NCBI GenBank assembly: GCA_027311485.1
Contig: DAICYU010000342.1
Coordinates: 1 to 5,070 of the forward strand
Direction: 5' to 3'
DNA length: 5,070 nucleotides
Source: Acetobacteraceae bacterium
GTDB taxonomy: Bacteria > Pseudomonadota > Alphaproteobacteria > Acetobacterales > Acetobacteraceae
Position numbers and translations under genes: made by a program. The notes under the pieces were generated by a model. The model was not told the DNA's origin. It saw only the letters and a program-made list of their open reading frames with translations, and did no database searches. Shown here piece by piece: positions 1 to 4,905 of the stretch. How positions within the stretch are numbered: the stretch's first letter is position 1; the number at the start of each line of letters is the position of its first letter.

Positions 1-2
1 GG

Positions 3-89
3 GATGCCGTGCGAGAGGGCATGACGACCGCCGCTTTCACCAAAGCCGCCATTGGCAACGCGGGCAGGGACGATACGCTGGATGACTGA
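3..89 (+). CDS. C-terminal end of an unidentified upstream gene (partial)
   Basis: This frame is open from the left edge and gives 28 residues ending ...GNAGRDDTLDD before a TGA at 87-89. The composition is protein-like (Ala, Thr and Asp rich, ending acidic). The stop sits inside an 8-nt ATGACTGA overlap with the next small ORF, the arrangement expected of a translationally coupled operon. The tail is too short to assign to a family. From position alone it would be the gene upstream of the tsdBA-like pair and could be part of the same transcript. A chance open frame at the contig edge remains possible. Confidence 0.45.
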   Translation, partial: DAVREGMTTAAFTKAAIGNAGRDDTLDD

Positions 90-261
90 CCATGAGCGAC
101 GAGACTTTGCCGCGGAGTACGGTCTTCCGGCAGATGGTGGCCCGGATGCGACGACTTGCCTCGGACACGCCTGTCGGTCTGGAGCGGTGGCGGATGTGCT
201 CAACCACCCTGGAATGTGGCGCTGGAAAACGGCGCCGCATCACGGCAGCCTGGATGCGTAG
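82..261 (+). CDS. Small hypothetical Cys/His-containing protein, 59 aa
   Basis: I do not recognise this 59-residue protein. It starts MTDHERRDFAAEYG and has no signal peptide or membrane segment, so it should be cytoplasmic. Two cysteines (C26, C31) bracket H29 in a CLGHAC motif, and further histidines lie at 4, 42, 53 and 54; metal binding is possible but not shown. Two tryptophans (W46, W48) lie in the C-terminal third. The case for a real gene is positional: its ATG overlaps the upstream stop (82-89) and its TAG at 259-261 overlaps the ATG of the cytochrome gene at 254, each by 8 nt. Its amino-acid composition is balanced, whereas the competing frame from 92 is very Arg-rich. Ribosome binding is weak (a purine stretch near 64-69), as expected if translation is coupled. 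An alternative is that this is an untranslated leader. Confidence 0.45.
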   Translation: MTDHERRDFAAEYGLPADGGPDATTCLGHACRSGAVADVLNHPGMWRWKTAPHHGSLDA

Positions 262-955
262 TTCACGATCGGCCACCCGGGCCATGTCGGGGCGGCGCGG
301 TCGGCGCGCGGTCGTCGCCCTGTGTCGGTTGTTTGCCGTGCTCATGGCCCCGGCACTGATCGCTGGGCCGGCGAAGGCCGATGAGGCCGGCGCAACCATC
401 GCGACCAAGGGCACACCGGCTGGCGTCCCCGCCTGTGTCAGCTGCCATGGCGCGCAGGGCCAGGGCAACGCCATTGCGGGTTTTCCGCGTCTGGCCGGGT
501 TGCCGGCCCCGTATTTGCGGGCCCAGTTGGCCGCCTTTGCCAGCGGCCAGCGCGCCAATCCCGTGATGATGCCGTTCGCGAAGCTGCTGACTCCGGCTGA
601 CATCCAGGCGGTGACCGCCTACTTCGCACAACTGCCCGCCCCGGCCTTGCCGAAGACGATCCCGGCGCAGACCGGGCCGGGCGCGGCTCTGGCCCTGGGT
701 GGACGATGGTCCGAAGGCGTCCCGGCCTGTGTCAGCTGCCATGGTCCCGAGGGAAGGGGAGTCGGCATCACATTCCCACCGCTTGCCGGCCAGTCGGCCG
801 GCTATCTCAAGGCCCAGTTGGAGGCGTGGCAGCATGGCACGCGGCCGCCCGGTCCGCTTGGTCTGATGAAGGCGGTCGCAGGCCGGCTGAGCGCGGCCGA
901 TATCGCCGCTGTCACCCAATGGTTCGGTGCGCTGACCGAAGGAGCCGACAAATGA
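254..955 (+). CDS. tsdB: Periplasmic diheme cytochrome c (c4 type), probable TsdB electron acceptor
   Basis: This 233-residue preprotein has an Arg-rich n-region, a hydrophobic segment (about residues 19-38) and a likely signal cleavage site AKA/DE after residue 42. Two homologous class I cytochrome c domains follow. Domain 1 has C61-V-S-C64-H65 and M105/M106 as candidate sixth ligands; domain 2 has C159-V-S-C162-H163 and M205. Both continue with the P-LAG...YL-AQL pattern typical of cytochrome c4/c553. The ATG at 254 was chosen because it overlaps the previous stop and leaves a normal signal peptide; ATG 284 would also give one, while an ATG at 92 would add an unlikely 54-residue Arg-rich leader. 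The gene overlaps the TsdA-like gene by ATGA, which is the reason to call it TsdB, the diheme protein that takes electrons from thiosulfate dehydrogenase in organisms such as Thiomonas. Alone, it could only be called a c4-type cytochrome. Confidence 0.75.
   Translation: MRSSRSATRAMSGRRGRRAVVALCRLFAVLMAPALIAGPAKADEAGATIATKGTPAGVPACVSCHGAQGQGNAIAGFPRLAGLPAPYLRAQLAAFASGQRANPVMMPFAKLLTPADIQAVTAYFAQLPAPALPKTIPAQTGPGAALALGGRWSEGVPACVSCHGPEGRGVGITFPPLAGQSAGYLKAQLEAWQHGTRPPGPLGLMKAVAGRLSAADIAAVTQWFGALTEGADK
423..744 (+). repeat. Pair of near-identical 28-nt direct repeats at the two heme sites of tsdB
   Basis: Bases 423-450 and 717-744 match at 27 of 28 positions, differing only at the seventh base from the left end region (a silent C/G change in the Pro codon). 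Each codes for GVPACVSCHG in the same frame, 294 nt (98 codons) apart, so the repeat marks the duplicated cytochrome domain. The flanking parts of the two domains have diverged much more. The coordinates span both copies and the DNA between them. Confidence 0.85.
939..944 (+). promoter_or_regulatory. Ribosome binding site of the tsdA-like gene
   Basis: AAGGAG lies 7 nt before the ATG at 952, inside the end of the preceding cytochrome gene. It fixes the start at 952 and rules out the open extension of the same frame up to 706. It gives this gene its own strong initiation site despite the ATGA overlap, so its product could be made at a level at least equal to its partner. Confidence 0.85.
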
Positions 956-1938
956 GGAGACAGGCTGTTGCGGCGGCTGTGGTCCTGAGCCTGTGCCTAT
1001 CCGGTGATCCTTCGTTTGCCGATAACGCATCGGCTGCCGCGCCGACATCTCCGCCCGCTGCTCCTGCCGCTGCGGCCCCCGCTTCACCGCCGATGGACGC
1101 GGCAGGTTTCCGCCCGCCGCCGAAGGATTCGATTCCGCCAGGACCCTATGGGGACATGGTCAAACTCGGCCGTGATATCTTCCGGGAAACCGGCACCTAC
1201 GCGCAGGATTTCGTCGGCAACAAGCTGCGCTGCAGCAACTGTCACCTGGATGCGGGCCGGCTGCCCGGCGCGGCACCCCTGTGGGCCGCCTGGGTCGCCT
1301 TTCCCGCGTACCGGGCGAAGAACAAGCACGTCAACACGTTCGCGGAGCGGATGCAGGGTTGCTTCCGGTTCAGCATGAACGGCAAGGCGCCGCCGCTGGG
1401 CGACAAGGTGCTGGTGGCGTTGCAGACCTACTCGGCCTGGCTGGCACGCGGCGCGCCGGTAGGTGCAGAGCTGCCCGGCCGTGGCTATCCCCGGCTGGCC
1501 AAGCCGGCGAGCGCCCCCGACTACATGCGGGGCCAGAGCATCTATCAGGCCAAATGCGCGCTGTGCCATGGCCCAACAGGGCAGGGGCAATCGGCCGGTG
1601 GCACGTTGGTTTTCCCGCCGCTCTGGGGCAACGAGTCCTTCAACTGGGGTGCCGGCATGCAGCAGGTCGACGCGGCGGCGGCGTTCATCAAGCGGAACAT
1701 GCCGCTCGGGCTGGGCGGCACGCTGTCGGACCAGGATGCCTGGGATGTGGCCCTGTTCGTAGACAGTCAGGAACGGCCGCAGGACCCGCGCTTCAACGGT
1801 TCGGTCGCGGAAACGCGGCAAAAGTTCCACAACTCGCCCTGGTCGATGTACGGCGAATCCGTCAACGGCCACGTGCTCGGCAGCCCCACCAATCCGGACA
1901 GCCCCGCCGGACAGAGCACCCGGGGCGCCGCCCGCTGA
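952..1938 (+). CDS. tsdA: Diheme cytochrome c, thiosulfate dehydrogenase (tetrathionate-forming)
   Basis: This 328-residue periplasmic protein probably oxidises two thiosulfates to tetrathionate (EC 1.8.2.2). A signal peptide ends near SFA/DN (residue 23) and is followed by an Ala/Pro-rich linker (about 25-60). Heme 1 is bound by C94-S-N-C97-H98. C137, in MQGCFRFSMNG, lies 39 residues after that histidine and matches the catalytic Cys heme ligand of TsdA (His53/Cys96 in Allochromatium vinosum). Heme 2 is bound by C202-A-L-C205-H206, with M250 in RNMPLG as the likely distal ligand; N249 sits about where the A. vinosum enzyme has Lys208. The segment from the first heme to the GRGYPRL motif (177-182) is also typical of the family. 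About 45 residues past the last heme-domain helix form a Ser/Asn/Gly-rich tail of unknown role, making the protein longer than the A. vinosum enzyme. The upstream diheme cytochrome is the likely electron acceptor. Whether the enzyme favours thiosulfate oxidation or tetrathionate reduction cannot be read from sequence. Confidence 0.85.
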   Translation: MRRQAVAAAVVLSLCLSGDPSFADNASAAAPTSPPAAPAAAAPASPPMDAAGFRPPPKDSIPPGPYGDMVKLGRDIFRETGTYAQDFVGNKLRCSNCHLDAGRLPGAAPLWAAWVAFPAYRAKNKHVNTFAERMQGCFRFSMNGKAPPLGDKVLVALQTYSAWLARGAPVGAELPGRGYPRLAKPASAPDYMRGQSIYQAKCALCHGPTGQGQSAGGTLVFPPLWGNESFNWGAGMQQVDAAAAFIKRNMPLGLGGTLSDQDAWDVALFVDSQERPQDPRFNGSVAETRQKFHNSPWSMYGESVNGHVLGSPTNPDSPAGQSTRGAAR

Positions 1939-1945
1939 ACAGCGT

Positions 1946-1972
1946 CGCCGCCAGCGCGGGTCTGCAGCGGCG
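1946..1972 (+). terminator. Possible hairpin after tsdA
   Basis: CGCCGC (1946-1951) can pair with GCGGCG (1967-1972) around a 15-nt loop, starting 8 nt after the tsdA stop codon. No U-tract follows, so it is not a classical intrinsic terminator; it may stabilise the 3' end or act with Rho. In DNA this GC-rich a 6-bp stem can arise by chance. Confidence 0.3.
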
Positions 1973-1999
1973 CACACCGTGGGTGGCACCGGTCACGCC

Positions 2000-2014
2000 A
2001 TGCCGGCCCGGCAT
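2000..2014 (+). terminator. Near-perfect palindrome ATGCCGGCCCGGCAT, possible terminator stem
   Basis: The two 7-nt arms are exact inverted copies around one central C; as RNA this would form about 5 bp with a 5-nt loop. It lies 62 nt past the tsdA stop and is followed by an A-rich rather than T-rich stretch. On the plus strand it is therefore a weak terminator candidate, and it could equally be a protein binding site. Confidence 0.35.
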
Positions 2015-2077
2015 CATCAAAACCGCAGCAGCATCCGGCGTCTCTCGGCAAAGAGGGGTTTCGGTGCGGGACAATCT

Positions 2078-2091
2078 TTGATCCAAAGCAA
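2078..2091. promoter_or_regulatory. FNR/FixK-type binding site
   Basis: TTGATCCAAAGCAA fits the alphaproteobacterial FixK form TTG(A/C)-N6-(T/G)CAA exactly, and the FNR consensus TTGAT-N4-ATCAA with one mismatch. It lies 175 nt upstream of the cardiolipin synthase GTG, which leaves room for a promoter, but I could not identify a convincing -10 element at the class II distance. If functional, it would tie the downstream gene to oxygen limitation. It could also be unrelated, since a degenerate 14-mer is not rare. Confidence 0.45.
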
Positions 2092-2235
2092 TCAGCTTAT
2101 GGGGCTGATGCATGCGGCGCGACAGATCACGCAATGACGGGTTGGAACAGGTAGCGAATTGGACACCGGGCCGGCAAGGGATGGCCGGAACGATCCTGGC
2201 GACTGGTTGCGGCATAGTCCGGCCAGCGTTCGGCA

Positions 2236-2247
2236 ACGGCCGGCCGT
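2236..2247. repeat. 12-nt perfect palindrome ACGGCCGGCCGT
   Basis: A perfect inverted repeat without spacer that ends 3 nt before the G-run (2251-2256) serving as ribosome binding site for the GTG start at 2266. It could be a repressor half-site pair, or a small RNA fold near the initiation region. Such GC palindromes also occur by chance in DNA of this composition. Confidence 0.3.
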
Positions 2248-2265
2248 GACGGGGGGTCTGCTGTC

Positions 2266-3687
2266 GTGACCGACCTTTGGTTTGATTTCCTGCACATCCG
2301 GGCGGACCTGACGCTCATCATCGGGCTTCCGCTGGCCGTCGCCATTACCCTCCACGTGCTACTGCGCAAGCGGGAGGTGGCGTCGGCCGTCGGCTGGATC
2401 GGGTTGGTGTGGTTCGCGCCCTTCCTTGGGGCGGTGACTTACGCCGTGTTCGGCGTCAACCGCGTGAGACGCCGCGCCCGCAAGGTCCGCCTGTCCGGAT
2501 GGGGCAGCGGGATGACCGCGCTGATATCGTCCGAGGTTAGCAGCGATCTGGCGCCGCTGGGTCGTGGCGTCGGCCGGATCACCGAAATGCCGCTGCTCAA
2601 TGGCACAAGGATTGCCGTCTTCCACAACGGCGACCAAGCCTATCCGCCCATGCTCGCGGCGATCGCCGCCGCACAGCACAGTATCGGCCTGTCATCCTAC
2701 ATCTTCCGGGCCGACCGGTGGGGCGGGCGCTTTATCACCGCCCTTGCCGAAGCCAAGGCGCGCGGGGTCGAGGTCCGGGTCCTGATCGACGGCATCGGCG
2801 GCGGCTGGCTGTGGTCCGCCGCCTATCGCCGCCTGCGACGCCGCGGGGTCCCGGCGGCGCGGTTCATGCACTCACCGCTGCCCTGGCGCATGCCGTTCAT
2901 CAATCTGCGGTCGCATAAGAAAATCCTGGTGGTGGACGGCACTGTCGGATTCACCGGCGGCATGAACATCGCCGACGAAAACGTCATGGCGACGCATCCG
3001 AAGGCGCCGGTGCAGGATCTGCATTTCCGGATCGAAGGGCCGGTCGTGCTGCAACTGACCGAGGCGTTCGCGCAGGACTGGCAGTTCGTCACCGATGAGG
3101 ATCTGGAAGGCGGCGCGTGGTTCCCGCCCCCGCCCGAAACCGATGGTGCCCTTGCCCGTGTCATCGACGCCGGGCCGGACGAGGACATTGAGAAGATCGA
3201 GTTCGCGGTGCTGGAGGCGGTGTCCTGCGCCCGGCAAAGCATCACGATCATGACGCCCTATTTCCTGCCGGATGAGCGTCTGGTCACCGCGCTGTCCCTG
3301 ACCGCGATGCGTGGCGTGAGCGTTGATGTCGTCCTGCCGGAAAAGAGCGATCATGCCCTGGTGGACTGGGCGGCCCGCGCCAATGTCGGACCGCTGTTGA
3401 CAGGTGGCGTGCGGATCTGGCGCAGCCCGCGCCCGTTCCACCACGGCAAGCTGATGGTGGTGGACGGAGAATGGTGCCTGATTGGCAGCAGCAACTGGGA
3501 TATCCGGTCCTTCCGATTGAATTTTGAGCTTTGCATGGAGGTTTACGACCACGATCTGGCGCAGATCCTCCTCGATACAATTCAACACAGTCGCGGGGCA
3601 CCCCTAACGCAATCAGAACTGGATGCCCGCTCACTTTTTATGCGACTACGCGACGCGGGCGCTCGGCTGATGTTGCCTTACCTATGA
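2266..3687 (+). CDS. cls: Cardiolipin synthase, phospholipase D superfamily
   Basis: This 473-residue membrane-anchored enzyme should join phosphatidyl groups to make cardiolipin. Two N-terminal hydrophobic segments (about 15-33 and 41-62) are followed by FGVNRVRRRA, the usual end of the PLDc_N anchor. Two phospholipase D catalytic motifs follow: H217-x-K219-x4-D224 with GGMN at 231-234, and H393-x-K395-x4-D400 with GSSNWDIRS at 407-415. Both HKD sets are complete, and the length is normal for bacterial ClsA-type proteins. The start is GTG at 2266: it is the first possible start after an in-frame stop at 2215-2217, with GGGGGG 9 nt upstream. The last 30 codons, from about 3590, are less GC-rich than the rest. 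Whether its donor pair is two phosphatidylglycerols (ClsA-like) or includes phosphatidylethanolamine (ClsC-like) cannot be told. The EEP-family gene downstream recalls the ybhP-clsB neighbourhood of E. coli. Confidence 0.9.
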   Translation: MTDLWFDFLHIRADLTLIIGLPLAVAITLHVLLRKREVASAVGWIGLVWFAPFLGAVTYAVFGVNRVRRRARKVRLSGWGSGMTALISSEVSSDLAPLGRGVGRITEMPLLNGTRIAVFHNGDQAYPPMLAAIAAAQHSIGLSSYIFRADRWGGRFITALAEAKARGVEVRVLIDGIGGGWLWSAAYRRLRRRGVPAARFMHSPLPWRMPFINLRSHKKILVVDGTVGFTGGMNIADENVMATHPKAPVQDLHFRIEGPVVLQLTEAFAQDWQFVTDEDLEGGAWFPPPPETDGALARVIDAGPDEDIEKIEFAVLEAVSCARQSITIMTPYFLPDERLVTALSLTAMRGVSVDVVLPEKSDHALVDWAARANVGPLLTGGVRIWRSPRPFHHGKLMVVDGEWCLIGSSNWDIRSFRLNFELCMEVYDHDLAQILLDTIQHSRGAPLTQSELDARSLFMRLRDAGARLMLPYL

Positions 3688-3835
3688 GAACGCCTGTTTG
3701 CGGAAATGAGGTCAAAGCCCTTGAGCGTCCATGAAATGAGAGCGGTTCCGGTTGGATCGCGTTGTTCGAACGAGTGGCTGCCATGCAGAGAGCGTGGTTG
3801 TGACAAGCCGGTATCTTCACTCATTGCATCTCTAA
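3688..3835. other. 148-nt spacer between cls and the EEP gene, with a possible repeat fragment
   Basis: There is no gene here. The stretch 3738-3757 (GAGAGCGGTTCCGGTTGGAT) resembles, from memory, one arm of intergenic palindromic repeats common in alphaproteobacteria; the expected second arm is not present. GTTCGAAC at about 3764-3771 is a small palindrome. TTGTGA at 3798-3803 could serve as a -35 element for the following gene, but no good -10 follows at 16-18 nt. Confidence 0.3.
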
Positions 3836-4474
3836 ATGATTAAACTTATCAGCTGGAATCTACTCCGCCTGACCGGAGCATCGCCCGATGACGTCGCCAG
3901 ACTGATCGAGCGGGAGCGGCCCGACCTTCTCCTGATGCAGGAGGTGACCCGGGCTATGGATGGACTGACCGGCAGGGTAGGCGGCCACTATGTGCGCAGT
4001 CCACTTCCCGGGCGCATCCACGGGCTTGGCGTCTGGTGCCCGGTTCCATTGACAACCCCACCGACCGTGCTGCCGCTGCCATCCGGGGCCATGTTCGACC
4101 GGGTCTGCCAGATCGTCGAATTCGGGTCGATGACTGTCGCGAATGTCCATCTGTCGCATGGGCAGCTGTTGAACCGACGGCAACTGCGTTGCATCGCCAA
4201 GGTGCTGCCGCACCGGGCAGCGGTGGTCGGTGATTACAACCTGGTCGGCCCGGCGCTGTTGCCGGGTTTCCGCGATGTCGGGCCGCGCGAACATACGCAT
4301 ATCGCCGGCGACCTGGTTCCGTTGCGGATCGATCGGTGCCTGGTGCGGGGAATGGCCTGCGTCGGGGCACGGGCTCTGTTGCGAGAGACGTCGGACCACA
4401 GGCCGATCGCCGTCACGCTTGATGTGGTCAACCAGCGCCAGCCGGCCGCTGAGGCCGCTGTCGCGGTGGCATGA
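3836..4474 (+). CDS. Endonuclease/exonuclease/phosphatase (EEP) family protein
   Basis: This 212-residue protein carries the metal-dependent EEP-fold motifs in order: SWN (N8), MQE (E36), NVHL (H105), GDYN (D133, N135), IDR (D166) and SDHRP (D187, H188). Together they form the active site of the DNase I/ExoIII/phosphodiesterase superfamily, so a phosphodiesterase or phosphomonoesterase activity is likely, but the substrate (nucleic acid, lipid headgroup, other) is unknown. There is no signal peptide, and the protein is slightly short for the family. A TAA directly precedes the ATG at 3836, so no longer form exists, and no clear Shine-Dalgarno is visible, which suggests weak or leaderless initiation. 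The C-terminal tail (about 201-212) is Ala-rich and probably disordered. It follows cardiolipin synthase at a distance; in E. coli the EEP-family gene ybhP lies next to clsB, so a role linked to phospholipid metabolism is an inference from context. Confidence 0.85.
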   Translation: MIKLISWNLLRLTGASPDDVARLIERERPDLLLMQEVTRAMDGLTGRVGGHYVRSPLPGRIHGLGVWCPVPLTTPPTVLPLPSGAMFDRVCQIVEFGSMTVANVHLSHGQLLNRRQLRCIAKVLPHRAAVVGDYNLVGPALLPGFRDVGPREHTHIAGDLVPLRIDRCLVRGMACVGARALLRETSDHRPIAVTLDVVNQRQPAAEAAVAVA

Positions 4475-4498
4475 CGCCCGGTGGATGATCAACCGGCG
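4475..4498 (+). terminator. Hairpin directly after the EEP gene
   Basis: CCGGT (4478-4482) pairs with ACCGG (4492-4496). Bases 4475-4476 can add two pairs with 4497-4498 if C4477 is bulged, for a 7-bp stem with a 9-nt loop. It begins right after the stop codon, the position expected of a terminator. There is no U-tract. Confidence 0.35.
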
Positions 4499-4521
4499 TG
4501 TGCGCGAAGGGGGTTCGGTGA

Positions 4522-4541
4522 GCCGGGCGGATTATCCCGGC
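4522..4541. terminator. Hairpin between convergent genes, possible bidirectional terminator
   Basis: GCCGGG (4522-4527) pairs with CCCGGC (4536-4541) around an 8-nt loop that contains the stop codon of the minus-strand small gene. It lies in the convergent junction, 48 nt past the EEP stop, where a shared terminator would be useful. The absence of a T-run on either strand keeps confidence modest. Confidence 0.4.
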
Positions 4542-4735
4542 CCGACCTCGGCGATGAACAGCACATCTCCGGTTGCCACGTCCGGGTCACCCGGGCCGTC
4601 CATCGCGACAATATGGCCGTTGCCCTGCCGAGCAATCCAGCAGGGCTGAGTTTTGGCGGCGCGCTCGGCCTCGGCAATGACGTCCTTCGGCACATCCGGC
4701 CATAAGGCCTTATCCAGCACTTTGATCTGAGCCAC
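4532..4735 (-). CDS. Small hypothetical protein, 67 aa
   Basis: I do not recognise this protein. It begins (M)AQIKVLDKALWPDVPKDV, has an amphipathic, probably helical stretch with many Ala/Glu/Arg residues (about 16-30), then C32-W33, and a more beta-like C-terminal half ending GDVLFIAEVGPG. It has no signal peptide or membrane segment and is probably cytoplasmic. The GTG at 4733-4735 is preferred over the ATG at 4748-4750 because GGGGAG lies 7 nt before the GTG, whereas that same site overlaps the longer start. Third positions are GC-rich and composition is balanced, unlike the Arg/His-rich plus-strand frames over the same bases. It runs convergent to the EEP gene and has the same orientation as the esterase 170 nt upstream, but seems to be a separate unit. 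Confidence 0.6.
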   Translation of the reverse strand: MAQIKVLDKALWPDVPKDVIAEAERAAKTQPCWIARQGNGHIVAMDGPGDPDVATGDVLFIAEVGPG

Positions 4736-4742
4736 CGTACAT

Positions 4743-4748
4743 CTCCCC
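4743..4748 (-). promoter_or_regulatory. Ribosome binding site that sets the GTG start of the 67-aa gene
   Basis: GGGGAG on the minus strand, 7 nt before the GTG at 4735. It decides between the two in-frame starts, since the ATG at 4750 overlaps this site and has no comparable sequence upstream. Confidence 0.6.
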
Positions 4749-4796
4749 ATAGCTGACGGGGCGGAAACGGGGAGGCGGGACGCGGGTTGCCTCGAT

Positions 4797-4810
4797 ATCC
4801 GCTTGCGGAT
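4797..4810. repeat. Short perfect inverted repeat ATCCGC-TT-GCGGAT
   Basis: Six-bp arms separated by 2 nt, about midway between the esterase stop and the start of the 67-aa gene; CCT (4790-4792) and AGG (4812-4814) could extend the stem past a small internal loop. It may be a weak terminator for the esterase or an operator before the small gene. There is no T-run on the minus strand. The remaining sequence from 4751 to 4905 shows no gene on either strand. Confidence 0.3.
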
Positions 4811-4905
4811 CAGGGAAGGCGCCGTTCCGGCACGGGTTACCTACCGCGCGGTTGTTGGCGGCGACCGCTCAAGCCGCGGGCCGTGCAGCTGCGGGTGATC
4901 GTGGT

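Larger units (their letters stand above)
1939..2265. other. 327-nt intergenic spacer between tsdA and the cardiolipin synthase gene
   Basis: I see no convincing gene here. The first third holds two hairpins that may end the tsdBA transcript, the middle an FNR/FixK-like palindrome, and the last part a 12-nt perfect palindrome just before the ribosome binding site of the next gene. A 45-codon frame at 2112-2249 is possible but poorly supported. Base composition near 2070-2150 is visibly less GC-rich than the flanking genes, as expected for a promoter region. Confidence 0.6.

Noticed and set aside
92..253. Extension of the diheme cytochrome to an ATG at 92
   Set aside because: It would add a 54-residue Arg-rich leader before the signal peptide. 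The ATG at 254 overlaps the preceding stop and gives a normal signal sequence.
706..951. Upstream extension of the tsdA frame to 706
   Set aside because: It overlaps the second heme domain of tsdB in another frame and reads as Arg-rich shadow; AAGGAG 7 nt before the ATG at 952 fixes the start.
263..1087. 274-codon minus-strand frame antisense to tsdB
   Set aside because: The composition is rich in Arg, Gly and Gln with no recognisable domain, while the plus strand codes for a clear cytochrome. It is typical antisense opening in GC-rich DNA.
1084..1989. 301-codon minus-strand frame antisense to tsdA
   Set aside because: Arg/Ala/Gly-rich shadow of a well-supported plus-strand gene; no motif or ribosome binding site.
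1281..2081. 266-codon plus-strand frame overlapping tsdA and the spacer
   Set aside because: Out of frame with tsdA, no heme or other motif, and Arg/Gly/His-rich.
1862..2236. 124-codon minus-strand frame across the tsdA end and the spacer
   Set aside because: It overlaps the end of tsdA, has no recognisable domain, and covers the FNR-like box and both hairpins.
2112..2249. 45-codon plus-strand frame ahead of cls
   Set aside because: An ATG and a nearby G-run exist and the frame ends 16 nt before the cls start, but there is no coding signal beyond that. It could be a leader peptide, but support is too thin.
2872..3588. 238-codon minus-strand frame antisense to cls
   Set aside because: It runs opposite both the first HKD motif region and the second catalytic motif of a clear cardiolipin synthase; shadow composition.
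3860..4492. 210-codon minus-strand frame antisense to the EEP gene
   Set aside because: The plus strand carries all the ordered EEP motifs; the antisense product is His/Arg/Gln-rich without a domain.
4230..4649. Plus-strand frames over the convergent junction (4230-4649, 4481-4705)
   Set aside because: They start inside or just after the EEP gene, are Arg/Ser-rich, and oppose the better-supported 67-aa minus-strand gene.
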